DNA from: Stichopus chloronotus
Lineage: Eukaryota; Echinodermata; Holothuroidea; Aspidochirotida; Stichopodidae
Assembly (NCBI GenBank): GCA_021234535.1
Contig: CM037843.1
Coordinates: forward strand, 18,135,911 to 18,199,910
DNA length: 64,000 bases
Direction of reading: 5' to 3'
Below, in pieces: positions 11,611-23,610 of the stretch; the stretch's first letter is position 1, and each line of letters opens with the position of its first letter. A program made the translations under genes and the position numbers. Under the pieces are notes generated by a model, which saw only the letters and a list, made by a program, of their open reading frames with translations, had not been told where the DNA came from and searched no databases.

Positions 11611-14600
11611 TTCGATAATTGCTTCGCGCTTAAATTTTATCACAATGCTTTCAAATTCAGATATCATTGAAAGGGAATATATGTTGTATATGTAAAACTG
11701 AAACATAGCTTATTTATGATACGACTAAAAGCAATGTAAATTATTAAAAAAAATAAACATACACACAACAAACAAACAAACATTTATAACTTTACTATTA
11801 GCCTTCTCACCTCATGCCATTTACTAATGTACCAAAACAGTAAAATCCAAGGTGAGATTTGTGGACTAGTTTTGGGGCGAGGTAATAGTAAAAAGGAAAA
11901 AGAAATAGAAAAGAAATGAACTAATGAGGATAATAAATGAAAATTATGGATGAAATTCTTTACTGATCTTTAAAGGAGGGGGGTCGTGTACGCCATCGAA
12001 ATGTGGAAGTTAACCCTCAGCTCAGAAAGATAATTAAGACGTTCAATGATGCGAAATGCTTCCACTCGAGACAATTATTCTTGCTCTTCTCTCTTGAGGA
12101 GATTTGTAGGAGGAGGGTGACGGGGAGGGGGATGCTGGGGCTAAGATCGGCGGTCGCAGGGGATCTCAGGGGGAGACATTTTCATTTAGCGGAATGGGGA
12201 GTGCGACACCCAGAATCCTGCACTCTCGATCACTGTCTGACATGTTAAGTTTCACAATAGTTTGAGCGATATTGCATCACTGAACAGAGTGTCTAGGAAG
12301 ACAAGAAATGGTCGAAAGAGGGGAGGGGGGGGGGGGAGATAAGGGATGAGGAGAGATGAGTAGGATGTGTCTCGTTCAAACTTAGGTGGAGAAAGGTATT
12401 TTAATCAAGAATCGGATCAGTGATTTGTACATGATCGAAATTATAGAAATCAAAAGATAACAAAGAAGCCGTTGTCTTTTTTTCACAAATAACAAAAGAT
12501 GTAAGAAAGTATTCTTCCACTTTTTCTTGTAGAAATGTCTGGTTTCATTTCTCATGTCTTGTAACTGTGACAAGTTTTACTGCATTTTGAACTTGCACAT
12601 GACCCCATCAGATCCGTTTGTTTTAATCAAATAGCAAACTTTTTCGACTGTCACAGACTAATATATCCTGCATTTTTCGAACTTGTCATCTTTTGTTTAT
12701 GTGTGCCACGGCGAGGGGATAATGGAGGGGTTGGAAGGAAGGTTGGGAGAAGTAAGTGTTGTCTTTGAAAAAGTGAAAATGGCTCAAGAGAAAAGATCAC
12801 GTTAGGTTTCATCTTCAGGTAATCTGAGTACCTTGATTTCAATCGAGTGACTCTACGGGTAATATCAGAAGATCGCCCCCACTTGCCCAACTATTCATTT
12901 CTATGTCTGTTACAATACGTGCATCATGAATCATGACCACTGTTGGTATCTATATGCAGCTGCCCCCCCCCCCCCCACCTCTTTCTGTTGTTGGTCTCAC
13001 TTACCGACAGTGGCCATGATGATATACATGAAAGCTTCAAAAGATGTGTCTCGGCTTAAGAAAAAAAAAGCCATTTCATTTGTCAATGATTCCTTAATTG
13101 GTTGGCTAACATATAATATATATTGTCGTTTCGCTACTACCATTACAGTTAGATGCGATCTGTTTCTTAATATTATAGTATCGCAAATTACTCTAGAATG
13201 TCTAATTATGGTAAGGTATGTACGGACAGACCAACATCTTTTTAAGACCACATTTTACTTTAATGTTCTTTCTATATATTACCGACAAATCTGGAACTGT
13301 TTCCAAATGTGAAAATGTTTCAGAACGTTTTAGCGATTTTAGAGAGGTAACCCTTGGGGCCAATGTAAGTAGCTCCTTTATAATACAATAAAGTTGGATC
13401 TGCTTGAGTTTTGTCGACTCCTATCGTCACCAAACGTGACCAAATTTACTCGATTTTAAGGTGTTCATTGGGATAACCATTATATGTGACAATACTGAGA
13501 GTAAAACAATGGAATGTCGAATTTGATCGTGTAAATTATCAGTAAATTGGCAATAATGTATTCAAGAAATATAAGTTCCTTTCAAAAACACAGACCGAAA
13601 AAAAAAAATTGAAAAGATAGGATAACTTTCACGACTCTGAAAGTTTACCAGAATTTTTGTGATCCATTCGATCACATTAAAATCGGCAGAAATGTTGGTG
13701 AAATGTGAACGAATTTTTTAAAAGAAATCCATTTCGACACGAACTTACGAGAATTTTTAATTATATTTCTCCCTCAGAAAATTATGTCTATATAATATAT
13801 CTTTTCTTTTTTTAATGTTGTATATATATTATTTTATGTGTATATAGTCATAAACAATTAAGTTCTTATTTCAATTTGAAATAAACTGTGGTGTATATCG
13901 GAGGCGGTTTCTTTGTGAGGGAATATTTAAAGAAAACATATATGCAAAAAAAAAGAAAGAAAGAAAAGAAATGCATACGGTATGCTGGTCTATTTTATTA
14001 ATTCTGTGTTGTGGTGATCCAGAATGCTCTTTCTTCCACTGAAGATTTAAGAAGTTGATGCCGTAATTGAATACAAGAAAGTTACCCGAACGGGTGTCGG
14101 TTTTAGCTTCAATTGGGCTCACGTAATTCTATCGCAATCTTACAGTGCACGAATGTGACTTTGATTTGTAAAACTGTGTGAGCATGAATAAGGTATAGGC
14201 GTGGTTTCCTACATATACAAGTTAAAACCGTCGTTCAATGAAGGTCCCTCGGTTTGCCGGGAAAACTTAAATCTGGTACACCCATGCGTTCGATGTAACA
14301 CCGCGTTACCTTGAGGGTTAGATACATGAGACAAAAAAATTGAGAAGTTGGTGTTCAAATAGCAGGTAAGGCTTTTCATGAAAATGATACAGCGATACAG
14401 ATGTACCCTATGAAATGTCATCATAACCTGAATTGTCACTTCACTGTCAGGTGATTTCCAAAACCTCGTTAATGACGTGCTCGTAATCAATATATCGATC
14501 AATAAATACTCAAGATAATACGCGCATATACCCTCACAATAATTTTATGGGGAATATTTCAAAAGTTAATTGGTTTAGTTACTGATTCCAATCCCTATGT

Positions 14601-14654
14601 CCTTATTAAGCATTCTATAAATGTGTTTGATTGTGAAGGCAACGTCTACATTTA

Positions 14655-14800
14655 AAGGCAGCTGTAACTCATCACCCCAAGCTATATTTTGGCCCCCGGA
14701 TAGCAGGATTCTTATCTGGGTTTATTTTGTAACATTGCAAAGCGTGCACAGGGATCCATTGTTTTGATTACACATGTGGAGGACTTGTGGGGAAAAATAA
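14655..14800 (+). repeat. Diverged relative of the TTAA-flanked MITE
   Basis: Begins TTTAAAGGCAGCTGTAACTC, close to the terminal repeat of the elements at 27.66 and 43.23 kb. It later shares the internal core GATTACACATGTGGAGGA after CCATTGTTTT. It lacks a clear right end, so it looks like an old or rearranged copy. Confidence 0.55.
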
Positions 14801-16299
14801 AATAGACAGGCTTCATGTGGAAGGGACTCATTGTAAGTGATCGGGAGGGGTGGATGAGTTTTTGTCTTTAAGTCCATGCAGGGATACATCTAAACAGTAC
14901 CATTTTTTTCAAGATTTCAGTTAGCTCATTAGCCATGTCGCCCCACCCAATCCCCTTTCCGACTTTCTAATCTCAACATTGTCTTCTTTGGAAGGTCATT
15001 ATGTCATCCGAATGTCCACGCTTATTTCTTCCTATGAAGGGAATACGAAGATCGCTGGATGCCTCTAGGTGAATGACGCAATATGAAATGATAACAACAG
15101 TAAAAAAAGAACTTGAAAGGTTCGTCAACGTCATTGAGGTATAGGAGACAAACCAATAAAGCTTTTTACCACTAAGTAAATAACACCGTTTGGCAAACAT
15201 AAACTTTTCCCGACATATCATACATACGGTTGGTTCCAGTATTCGTTGACACAGCATGTACTGCAGAATTTCTGACAGACAAGAATACATGCTTTAGCCT
15301 CAAAATGTTTCCGTAAGGGACCTTCTACATCACGTGAGATTTGTCACGGCGAGGGTCCAACCTCTGTCACTCCAAAGTGGTACAGAGACTACATTGAGAT
15401 CGGACTGCGATGAATATAATTCAGACTCGATTGATTAAAGAATAAAATAGTCTCACGAGAATTATTGATGACTCGAAGTAATTTTGACTGGACTTGGAAA
15501 CCAAATGAGTCAAACTGCAGGTGAAACATTAACACTTAGTGGTGCAAAAAGTGAAACAATCCTACGAGACTAAAGATTGACGAACACTTAACACTCGAAG
15601 TGATTACACTTTAAGACTGCATTCGAATAGATTGAGTTATAGGTTCATTTGATTGAAAATGATACACTTTCATTAGACTCAAAGTATTCAGACCCAATGA
15701 AATCATCTCAGACCAAAAGAAAAAATAAGAAAACGTTGACAATGAGTTGAAAGTATACCTTCGCTTGCAGTATGGATCAAATCACTAGTCTGGATAAAGA
15801 ACAGATTATGAGTACTGAGTTCAAAGAGCAAGAACTCATTCCAGTTGTAAAAACTATAGGAAAGTAAACCCGGGAAACCACAATTTGATCCTGTAAAGTA
15901 ATAGGTCAGTCCCTTGGAATGCCCCCCCCCCCCCTCCCGGAGATGTCAACCCTGTAATTAATATACAAGTTGGTAGAATGAAAAATTAACAGGTTAATAC
16001 TTCAGTAATTTTATTGTGTTTTCGTGTTTATGACAATTTTCATGATCTGTCAGTCATTTTACATTCGTGATCATGAATGTTTCATAAAAGAGGGCAGTCG
16101 TCTACATTCCAATCGAGGACAAAAGATTCCAATATCGAAACATAACCTGGCATTTCGTATGTTTGTACACAAGGTAGTGGAAATTCGACGCAAAGGTGTA
16201 TCAAAGCCGGAGGCCTGGGGGAACGCTGGTCATGGACCCTATTAAGGGCTTAGGAATTGTTTCAGGCAATTCGCTGAATAAAAAAAAACTGCATTTTTG

Positions 16300-16720
16300 A
16301 GAAGAAACTCATTTTCCCAATTGTACACTTTTGTCGCACCAAATCGCATTTGAGCGCAGTGGCCACCTTGTCGGGGTAAGGAGGGGGGGGGGTGGTGATG
16401 CAATGCCCCAAGCAACCGTTTTTGAGGGCTTGAAAAATTGGAAAGGGAGTCTGCAGAGCATGGGAAGACAGTCTATGGGATATTTTTGTCCCAAAATTTT
16501 CCACGCCAATATGGTGGCGCTGTGTTCAGAGAGTCTTTCCACGACATGTAAGTGATGATATGCAACACTTGCGCTTCCCCCACGCCCGGAAAGTTGCGTC
16601 CACGTCGCTACTGCCTGAGGGCATTCAGTTTAAGACAATTTTTCTGAAGTCCCTCACCCAGACCACTGTAATACAACCTGAGCCAAACACTGGACCTGGA
16701 TCCGCCAGTGATCCGATGTT
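16300..16720. repeat. Dispersed-repeat remnant
   Basis: Contains a segment describing a sequence seen elsewhere in the window in varied form (AAAATTTTCCACGCCAATATGG followed by TGGCGCTG, similar to the GCGCCAACCGATGGTGGCGC motif near 43.15 and 43.58 kb). Near 16697 it has TGGATCCGCCAGTG, the inverse of the motif near 2322. No coding capacity is recognisable. Confidence 0.45.
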
Positions 16721-18875
16721 ATATTTGTACATACGAAATCAGTTTGTGATGATTGCGTTTTTTTTTCTATTCGGAAAGAGATACAGTCACTGTTTGACTG
16801 CCACCTGAATGACGTCTGTGTAACAGTTTTCTGTCTTGCCAAATGAGATGTAGTCGTGCCGAACCAGGGAGGTGTTGACTGGCCTTCTTGGAGGACACAG
16901 AGTCTACATTTTTCAGTGCCAAACTATCTGGAGTGGGGTATAGTGACGTCAGTCCGAGTTAAAGATATCAGGAGCAGCAACTTTAAAAACGTATGTAAAT
17001 AGCTTACAGATCTTGGTATATTTTATATTGTTGGAGACTTGAATTGTAAGCCTTTTCTCACGTTAATAAAATCTTCCTGTTTCTACTGAATAAATCTCAG
17101 TATCTTAGCTATAAAAAAGTCTGCGTTAAAAGCGATTCAGCGCCATCACCAAATTTTATCTAAATATGTTGTTTACTCTTCAAGATACTGAAATTCGACT
17201 GCTCATGAAAAACTAACCAGGACGCTACCATTTTGAGATTGTGATGTCATAATTTGACCACTTATAAAAGAAAATACTTTTGTGTTATTGCCAAATAGTT
17301 CTACCTGTTATACGTTCATTCATATCAAAGTGTTAGTAATTTGATCCTTGCACAACACACCTCATTGATTCAATAAAAAATGATGCACAAGTGTACTGTG
17401 CATGTATGGAAACAATATGCAAAGAAAACAAAGAATTACATTAAATTGATGGTATCAGTGGTTATATGATATCATAACTCGACTTACCCAAAGATCAATA
17501 AAACAAAAGCTTTTTAGGCAAAAATGGCAGCATCTCTCTCTGAATTTTAAAATTGTATAAGTTTAGAAGGTAACTATATGTTTTACTGAAATATTGGAAG
17601 ATGTTCGTCAAAAACTTCTGACTCCTGTTTCATGAAGATATTCCCAGGGGTTTGTTCTCATTTAAATGTCACCCAGTCCTCACAGAATTTCTGTAACGTG
17701 ATAAAATCATATCTTGAGAAGACCCTTTTCTGCGTGACAGAACATGAGGTAATATCGAGACATACCCTATTGTTTGGGTTTTGTTCCTTCGATGAAACCT
17801 TATCATGTATGATATCATGTAAGGATTGGCCCAAATTTCATTATGTTAATACATATTCATGAATTGGACTATGTAGCAACTAGCAAATAATTTAGGCGTT
17901 TTATACCGTGCAGCGAGTGTTCATTATGTTGGTTTAATGTGCTTATGATGCCGACTTTTCAGATTGAATCTATTAATAGAATGCCACAGTGTACTTGGGT
18001 CGTGGAAACGCATCGCATGGTCTATGACTTCAAAACAGTTTCCTTGGAAACTGAATAAGTTGATCATTAGGGAACAAATTTGCCTGCAATCGTTTAATTT
18101 ATGTGCGTGCATAGATTGCGATGAATAAATAATGAGCTCAAGTCTAAAAAACAAAACAAAACAAAAATTATGCTAATGATATCATTGCTTTAACCCACAG
18201 ATTCTGTTACTATCACTTTTGTTCAAAGTTTACTGGTTCTAGAGTAGAGGGACTCAGATGTTGGAACAAATAAAAATCTGTCTTCGGTAGGCCAAATTCC
18301 ATTATTTCATGGGAATCGATTAAACGTCTCGACAGCTAATTACCAACATGGACCGTGGACACATTAGTTGCAAACGGCAATAGGTTTAAATTAGACAAAG
18401 GCATAAATACACATAACAAAGACTTGATTGACTACATGGGGGTTGCATAACAGTCGCGGCTCTTTTCAGGATGATTGCAAACAGTGCATACAGTAGTCAC
18501 CCCGCAAACAGCAATAATAGATCAGGTTGAATGTCTGCAAGGCCTGTCGATGTCAAATGAGGTTTGTTAGTTCTTGATCAAAAATTCGAAATGGTAAATT
18601 AACACATTGGGAGTTCATATGTGGATGAACCTCCTAGAAGTATGGTGGACGATTTCAATATTACTTTTTTTTGGCATAAGAGATGTGAACATAGTCTGCA
18701 ATGCTGGTCTAAGCAGGAACCTTGAAATAAACTTAACAGAGCATGTGTACCGTATATGTTACACTTGGGAGCCTTTACACATTTGCAGCGGACACCACGC
18801 ATATCCCCGTATTACATAACAGCTCCGTGAGCATTGCTGTTTTTGAAAAGAGAGGGGTGGGAATATCACAGCTCT

Positions 18876-18933
18876 GGGCTCTATTTCATAAACGTTACTT
18901 ACGAATCTTCGTAATCTTTATGAAATAGAGCCC
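18876..18933. repeat. Short fold-back (perfect 17-bp inverted arms)
   Basis: The arms GGGCTCTATTTCATAAA (18876-18892) and its exact reverse complement (18917-18933) flank a second perfect 7-bp inverted pair, TTACGAA/TTCGTAA (18899-18905, 18908-18914). Together they could form a nested hairpin with a small asymmetric internal loop. It looks like a fold-back mini-element or the joined ends of a MITE. Confidence 0.8.
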
Positions 18934-21151
18934 TGGTCTTTTATCGAAAGATATTATCACCAAGAATGATAGCATAGGGGCTTGAATGTATCTAAATTAC
19001 ATTACCTTATCAATAAAGAACAAAAACAAAGGTAAAAAAGTTGAAAATTCCAGTCTTTCTGCATGAAGAGACGTTTGAACATAATCATGACATACCCAAC
19101 AATATTTAAAGTTACACAAGATGAACTATTTTATCTATTCTATACCATCCATGTTTCCATGTACTTAAAGAGCACCAGTAATCCTAGCGTAGTAGCGTGA
19201 TTAACTTGACGTGTTGTAAAATGTAACACTTATTGCAATGGGTATTACAAAACTTGAAACAACTTCATATGTAAATATGAAATAACTAGTATAGCAATAG
19301 ATTTAACTCCTCAAATAACAGCTGTAGGTAGCCATCACTTCACGAAGTAGGAGTTATGGTAATTCACAGACAATTCTCAGGAATGTGACCAATTGGAGAC
19401 CAGGGTAAGTGGTACTTCTTATATACATATAAACTAAATTGTCAGAGTTATATGAGTTTGTATTATGGTTTACAGTTTGGCATATCAAAGTATAGCATCC
19501 CACATAACACGAAAAAAAAAAAAAGAGAAACGTCACAGTCTGCATCATATAAAATTCACTTTGAATTCAGGTGGCCTTAAAAATCGAACTAGAGCACCAA
19601 CGATGCAGAGGATCATGCAGGAACACCCTGAGGGTGACCATTTACATATTAGTATTACGTATATCATATCATAGGAACCACCAGAAGTATCATTATATTG
19701 AATCACCAACATATTGCATGTACAAGAGAATCTGTAGACACTGCATAGTTTGCAGAAATCCTAAATTAGAGCACAAACAATGCAGAATTTGAATCTTTGT
19801 CAGTAAATATGTGATACATTTAATGAGCACTACCAAATTACAATACTTATAATTGCGTCACTTTTCAAGTCTGACATCCGATAATAATAATGAAACTGTC
19901 ATTTTTGCACATTTTTTACCTGGTTTTGTACTACCTGTAGGCATATGAATTAGCACTAATGTGTTTCTATGTGTTACTTCTTTTCCCTTTTACGCGGGAT
20001 GGTTACATCGTTCTCATGAAAAGGGTAAAATGAATCCGACGGATCAGTCACATTAATTATTCAGTCTTACTGGCAATCGATTGGAATGGTGTAAACAAGG
20101 GAATACACAAATGTTGTAAATTTTACTGTATACGGCGATAACACAAAATGACAGCGAGAGAGGTACTCAAAAATGATATTTACGTGTTTAGCATTGACAC
20201 AGACCCAGCCACGAATTCAGTAATTACCATGATAAGTTTGAAGCAGAAGGAAATATGTAAGTAATAATAACGAGCACGGGAAAGGTCGCTTGCCTTTAGA
20301 GAGTTGCAATTGTGATAAAGTTAACTCGGACATTTCTGCGTACAGACAGCATGCTTCAAAACAGATTAGATCATTAGGCCATCCGAACTATATCAGTTAT
20401 ATCAGCTGAAGTTATTATGAATTCAGAAGGAGAATGTCCAATGGTGATGATGATTTTCGGCCTGAGCCAATGGTACGGCGTAAAAGTAAATTACTACAGT
20501 ACTGTATATGAGATTCTCCGAAGTCTTGTTTCTCTGAGTATGGAACACTCATGAGAAGTTAAGCGAACCGTTATGTGCTCGATTGATTTACGTAGAAATG
20601 CGTAAATATGGCGATTTTCACGTAGGTAACGTGAAATAGTTCGTCTATAGTCTCTCTGTTGTTGATAACAGCGAGCAACCTATACGTCATCAAATCCAGT
20701 ACAGGCGGATACCTCACGTTCCAATTCACAAAACTGTCCATAACAGGACAATGATTGTCGCCTCAATTTCCTTATGGAACTAAAACTATTATTATTCTTC
20801 AAGTTTGAAGATCCTTCAATAGAAATTCCCGATAACACTCTTATCTGGGTCACCTCAATGGTGACACGAATACTTGAAAAAGGTCTTCTCCGTGTATCCT
20901 GAGGAGACGTCAGTACGCAGCTGGGATATGCCCCCAATTTAAGTTTACGTTTACTATAGTTTTTTTTTTTTGTATTTACCAAACTGCCTTTAAACAGATT
21001 ACACCATGCTATCTGTAAGATAAATTATTACACCTTGGACTAGAGTAAAGTTGTACAACCATGAACAAATTCAGACAACCAAAACTGAGTACATAGTAAG
21101 TCATATCTGAGGAATATTCGGTAGACGGTAGGCCTATGTCATCTTTACTTC
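18934..21151. other. Intergenic stretch with no supported gene
   Basis: No recognisable coding segment. A 100-residue open frame on the minus strand (20680-20982) has somewhat mixed composition but no domain that I know. It lies downstream of the TRIM gene on the same strand, and I see no splice support linking the two. Confidence 0.5.
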
Positions 21152-22303
21152 TCACTCAGTTATGTTTCCAAGCACATAATCCGGAGGGAATCTAAAGCGA
21201 TTGTTTTTCTCAAATTTGAGAGTACTGAGATCAGAGGGCACGTTTACGATAGCTACTTGATTCAAGACACGCCTCTCTCCTGACAGTTTGACCTTGCTAC
21301 GAAGAACATCTACTGCGGATGCTTCATCTCCGAGGGCAGTTTCTGCCAGGGAGCACATGCCGCGGAGAATGTCTACAGCCCTCTGAAGACTGTTAATGTG
21401 AGCCGCCATTTCCCCCTCCTTCACCTCTCTGCGTTTATGCAGCAGCGCCATCAATTCTCCCTGTTCTTTCTGTATGCGCATCGTGTATTCCCTCGCCGTC
21501 TGTTGCAGATCCTTTTGAGCGCGATCTGATCTCCTTTGCAGATCCTTCGCTATTTGAACAGTGGCCTCAATGGCGGTGGAAAAGACGCACAATTTCCTCT
21601 TACATTCGGACAGAACGTTCTTTATCTGTTGTCTCCCCCTCTCTGCAGCTTCCTTCATGGGGACAATCCGGTGAGGGGATTTTGCGTGGTCGTTCTGGGC
21701 GCATTCTTCGCATAGTGACTGTTCGCACGCCTCGCAGTATACGATCACGGCGATCTCTTCTTCGTGGTTGGGACAAAGGTTCGTCTTTTGACTCCGTTTC
21801 TCGGCCCTGTCTGCCTCGATGATGTGTCTACCCGCCGCCAGCCATTCCTCTATTTCCCTCATCACGTGATGTCGTATTGCTTTAATCCGCCTGTGTGCGT
21901 CCGTGCAATCCACACAGAGGAACTCACAACAGTTGAGACACCTACTCGTTGCGCTCGCGCCAGATTCGCAGTTCGTACAACCGTACACGGAGTGGTCCCC
22001 CACAGCAGGGACATTCGTTGGGTGTTCGTCGAGGGGTCTATGGATTGATGTCACTAAATCCAACAGATTGGAGAACACAAAATTGTTCCTCAAATTTGAC
22101 ACACCCTCTTGTTCCAGACTTGTCTCCTCTCTGCAAGTTGGACAAATTACTTTGTTTGTCCCACCTGGTGCTATTTTCAGTAGACACTCTTCGCAAAATG
22201 TATGAAGACATTGCAATACTTTAGGCCGTCTGTAATTTTCCAAGCAAATAGTACACTCGAGAAAGTCACCAATTTTCTCAAGCAGATTTCCAGATGAAGC
22301 CAT
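21152..22303 (-). CDS. TRIM-family RING E3 ubiquitin ligase, single exon, no C-terminal domain
   Basis: The 383-residue uninterrupted frame starts at an ATG with A at -3 and G at +4. A C3HC4 RING finger spans residues 17-57 (C17, C20, C32, H34, C37, C40, C54, C57). The first B-box is at about 109-145 (C109, C112, C122, C125, C130, C133, H137, H145). The second is at about 177-211 (C177, H180, C190, C193, C198, C201, H206, H211). A charged, heptad-like coiled coil follows to about residue 340. This is the classic RBCC order, so the protein is expected to transfer ubiquitin and to dimerise through the coiled coil. The tail ends PPDYVLGNITE, where TRIM2/3/45/56-like relatives usually continue into filamin, NHL or other domains; here a TGA stop follows and no splice donor is visible at that point. 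The lack of introns suggests an expanded or retroposed TRIM copy, but the frame is intact. The target and exact subfamily cannot be told from the sequence. Confidence 0.9.
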   Translation of the reverse strand: MASSGNLLEKIGDFLECTICLENYRRPKVLQCLHTFCEECLLKIAPGGTNKVICPTCREETSLEQEGVSNLRNNFVFSNLLDLVTSIHRPLDEHPTNVPAVGDHSVYGCTNCESGASATSRCLNCCEFLCVDCTDAHRRIKAIRHHVMREIEEWLAAGRHIIEADRAEKRSQKTNLCPNHEEEIAVIVYCEACEQSLCEECAQNDHAKSPHRIVPMKEAAERGRQQIKNVLSECKRKLCVFSTAIEATVQIAKDLQRRSDRAQKDLQQTAREYTMRIQKEQGELMALLHKRREVKEGEMAAHINSLQRAVDILRGMCSLAETALGDEASAVDVLRSKVKLSGERRVLNQVAIVNVPSDLSTLKFEKNNRFRFPPDYVLGNITE

Positions 22304-23277
22304 TGTTCATCCCTTCGCTATGATGAGGAATATAAAGGCCCATCAGACTGTTTGTGTATCAACCAGCCTCCTTTGAAATACCCCAAATACTCCTCCAAAA
22401 GAAAGGTTACGTTCTTGCGAATTGAAAATGGTAATAGTGCACGAATCCCCCGTCTGATTTAGCTGAATAAGCTCCATGCCTTCGCAAAGACACACTTGCC
22501 TAGCCTTTTTGCTATGTGTTACACAGCGATTCACGGCGCCCATTAAAACGCACAGTGAAATGTCACATGTCTTCAATTGACTTAACCGTCGTCTGCAGAT
22601 GACTAAATCCGGTTGAAACAGCGGAGAACAATTTCCGTAAATTGCACGTTGCCTCGTAATGTGAAGGAAAATCACAAAAGTCTTTATGTGACGTGACTAC
22701 AACGTGCACAAATACTGCAACACCTTCATTATGTGAAATGTACATAACGAAATAAACAACTTGGACAAATCCAGATCGTAAGTATGAATCATACAGAAAC
22801 ATCTTCAGACAAAGTAATGAGAGAATCCTGGTCATGCATACATAATCAGAGAAAGAATATTATTGGGAAAGAATTCCGCATAGCCTTAAGCTTTATTAGA
22901 TTCTCAGACACCGCCTCGGTGCATAACCGTCCCATGTATTCACACGGAGAGATTCAAGTTTAATAGATTTTAACGCGGCGTGTACGTCGTGCATATGCGA
23001 TCAAAATTTGGTAAGCAACCTGGTGCCCTGTCCGTATACGCGCTGTGTAATGGTGACTCGCGAGTATCAAGATAGTTAATTTATGCGCAGAGCTAGTATC
23101 ACAGTTAAAGAAGTAGGGTGTGGGTCTCCTAAACAGAGGGGTTTTGTAATTGTTGATGATGTATGTGTTGTGCGGAGAAGATCACTGGGTTTCTGTAAAC
23201 AGATGGGTATGCGTGGGAATACACTAGCTTCTTAATTGCAAGAACCCATTGCCATCTTTATATGGCTCTGAAAGAAC
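22304..23277. other. Region upstream of the TRIM gene
   Basis: About 1 kb 5' of the TRIM start codon on the minus strand. No TATA-like element is placed convincingly and no coding segment is recognised. The 110- and 90-residue open frames on the minus strand have no known domain. Confidence 0.4.
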
Positions 23278-23610
23278 CTATTTTTGAGGGCAGTCAAAGG
23301 TCAACAGAGTCAAAAGTAAAACCCTTGTAAACACGATATTTTTAGAATTGAAACTTGGACAGAGCTCATATTTCGTATGTACCACATTAAGTATAAGAAC
23401 CCTTTTGTTTCTTATCGAGGTCAAAAGTCCTTTTGGATTAACAGGGTCAAAACAAATTTTTTTATACAGGATAAATGAAGCCTTAGCAGATCTTATGTTT
23501 GGTATGTAAATGCACCTCTCTGAATGCAAGAACCACATTTTTCTTTGGTGAAGGTCAATGAATGAATTCTGCAAGATGTATTACTGTAATATCTCAAAGA
23601 CCAAGAGTGT
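23278..23610. repeat. Isolated copies of the 145-bp repeat family
   Basis: Two or three diverged units with the same landmarks as the array at 33.1-34.6 kb: AGTCAAAGGTCAACAG, CCTTGTAAACACGATAT, TTGGACAGAGCTCATATTT and TACCACATTAAGTATAAGAA. This shows that the repeat family is dispersed as well as tandem. Confidence 0.75.

Larger units (their letters stand above)
11611..18875. other. Intergenic stretch with no supported gene
   Basis: About 7 kb of AT-rich sequence. It holds homopolymer runs (G near 12322-12335, C near 12962-12976 and 15922-15935). One ~140-base segment near 14655-14800 resembles the TTAA-flanked MITE family in its middle (it shares the GATTACACATGTGGAGGA core). A dispersed-repeat remnant lies around 16300-16720. 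Open frames here are short, low in complexity and unrecognised. Confidence 0.55.

Noticed and set aside
20680..20982. A 100-residue minus-strand frame downstream of the TRIM gene
   Set aside because: No recognised domain and no splice link to the TRIM coding region; kept only as a note.
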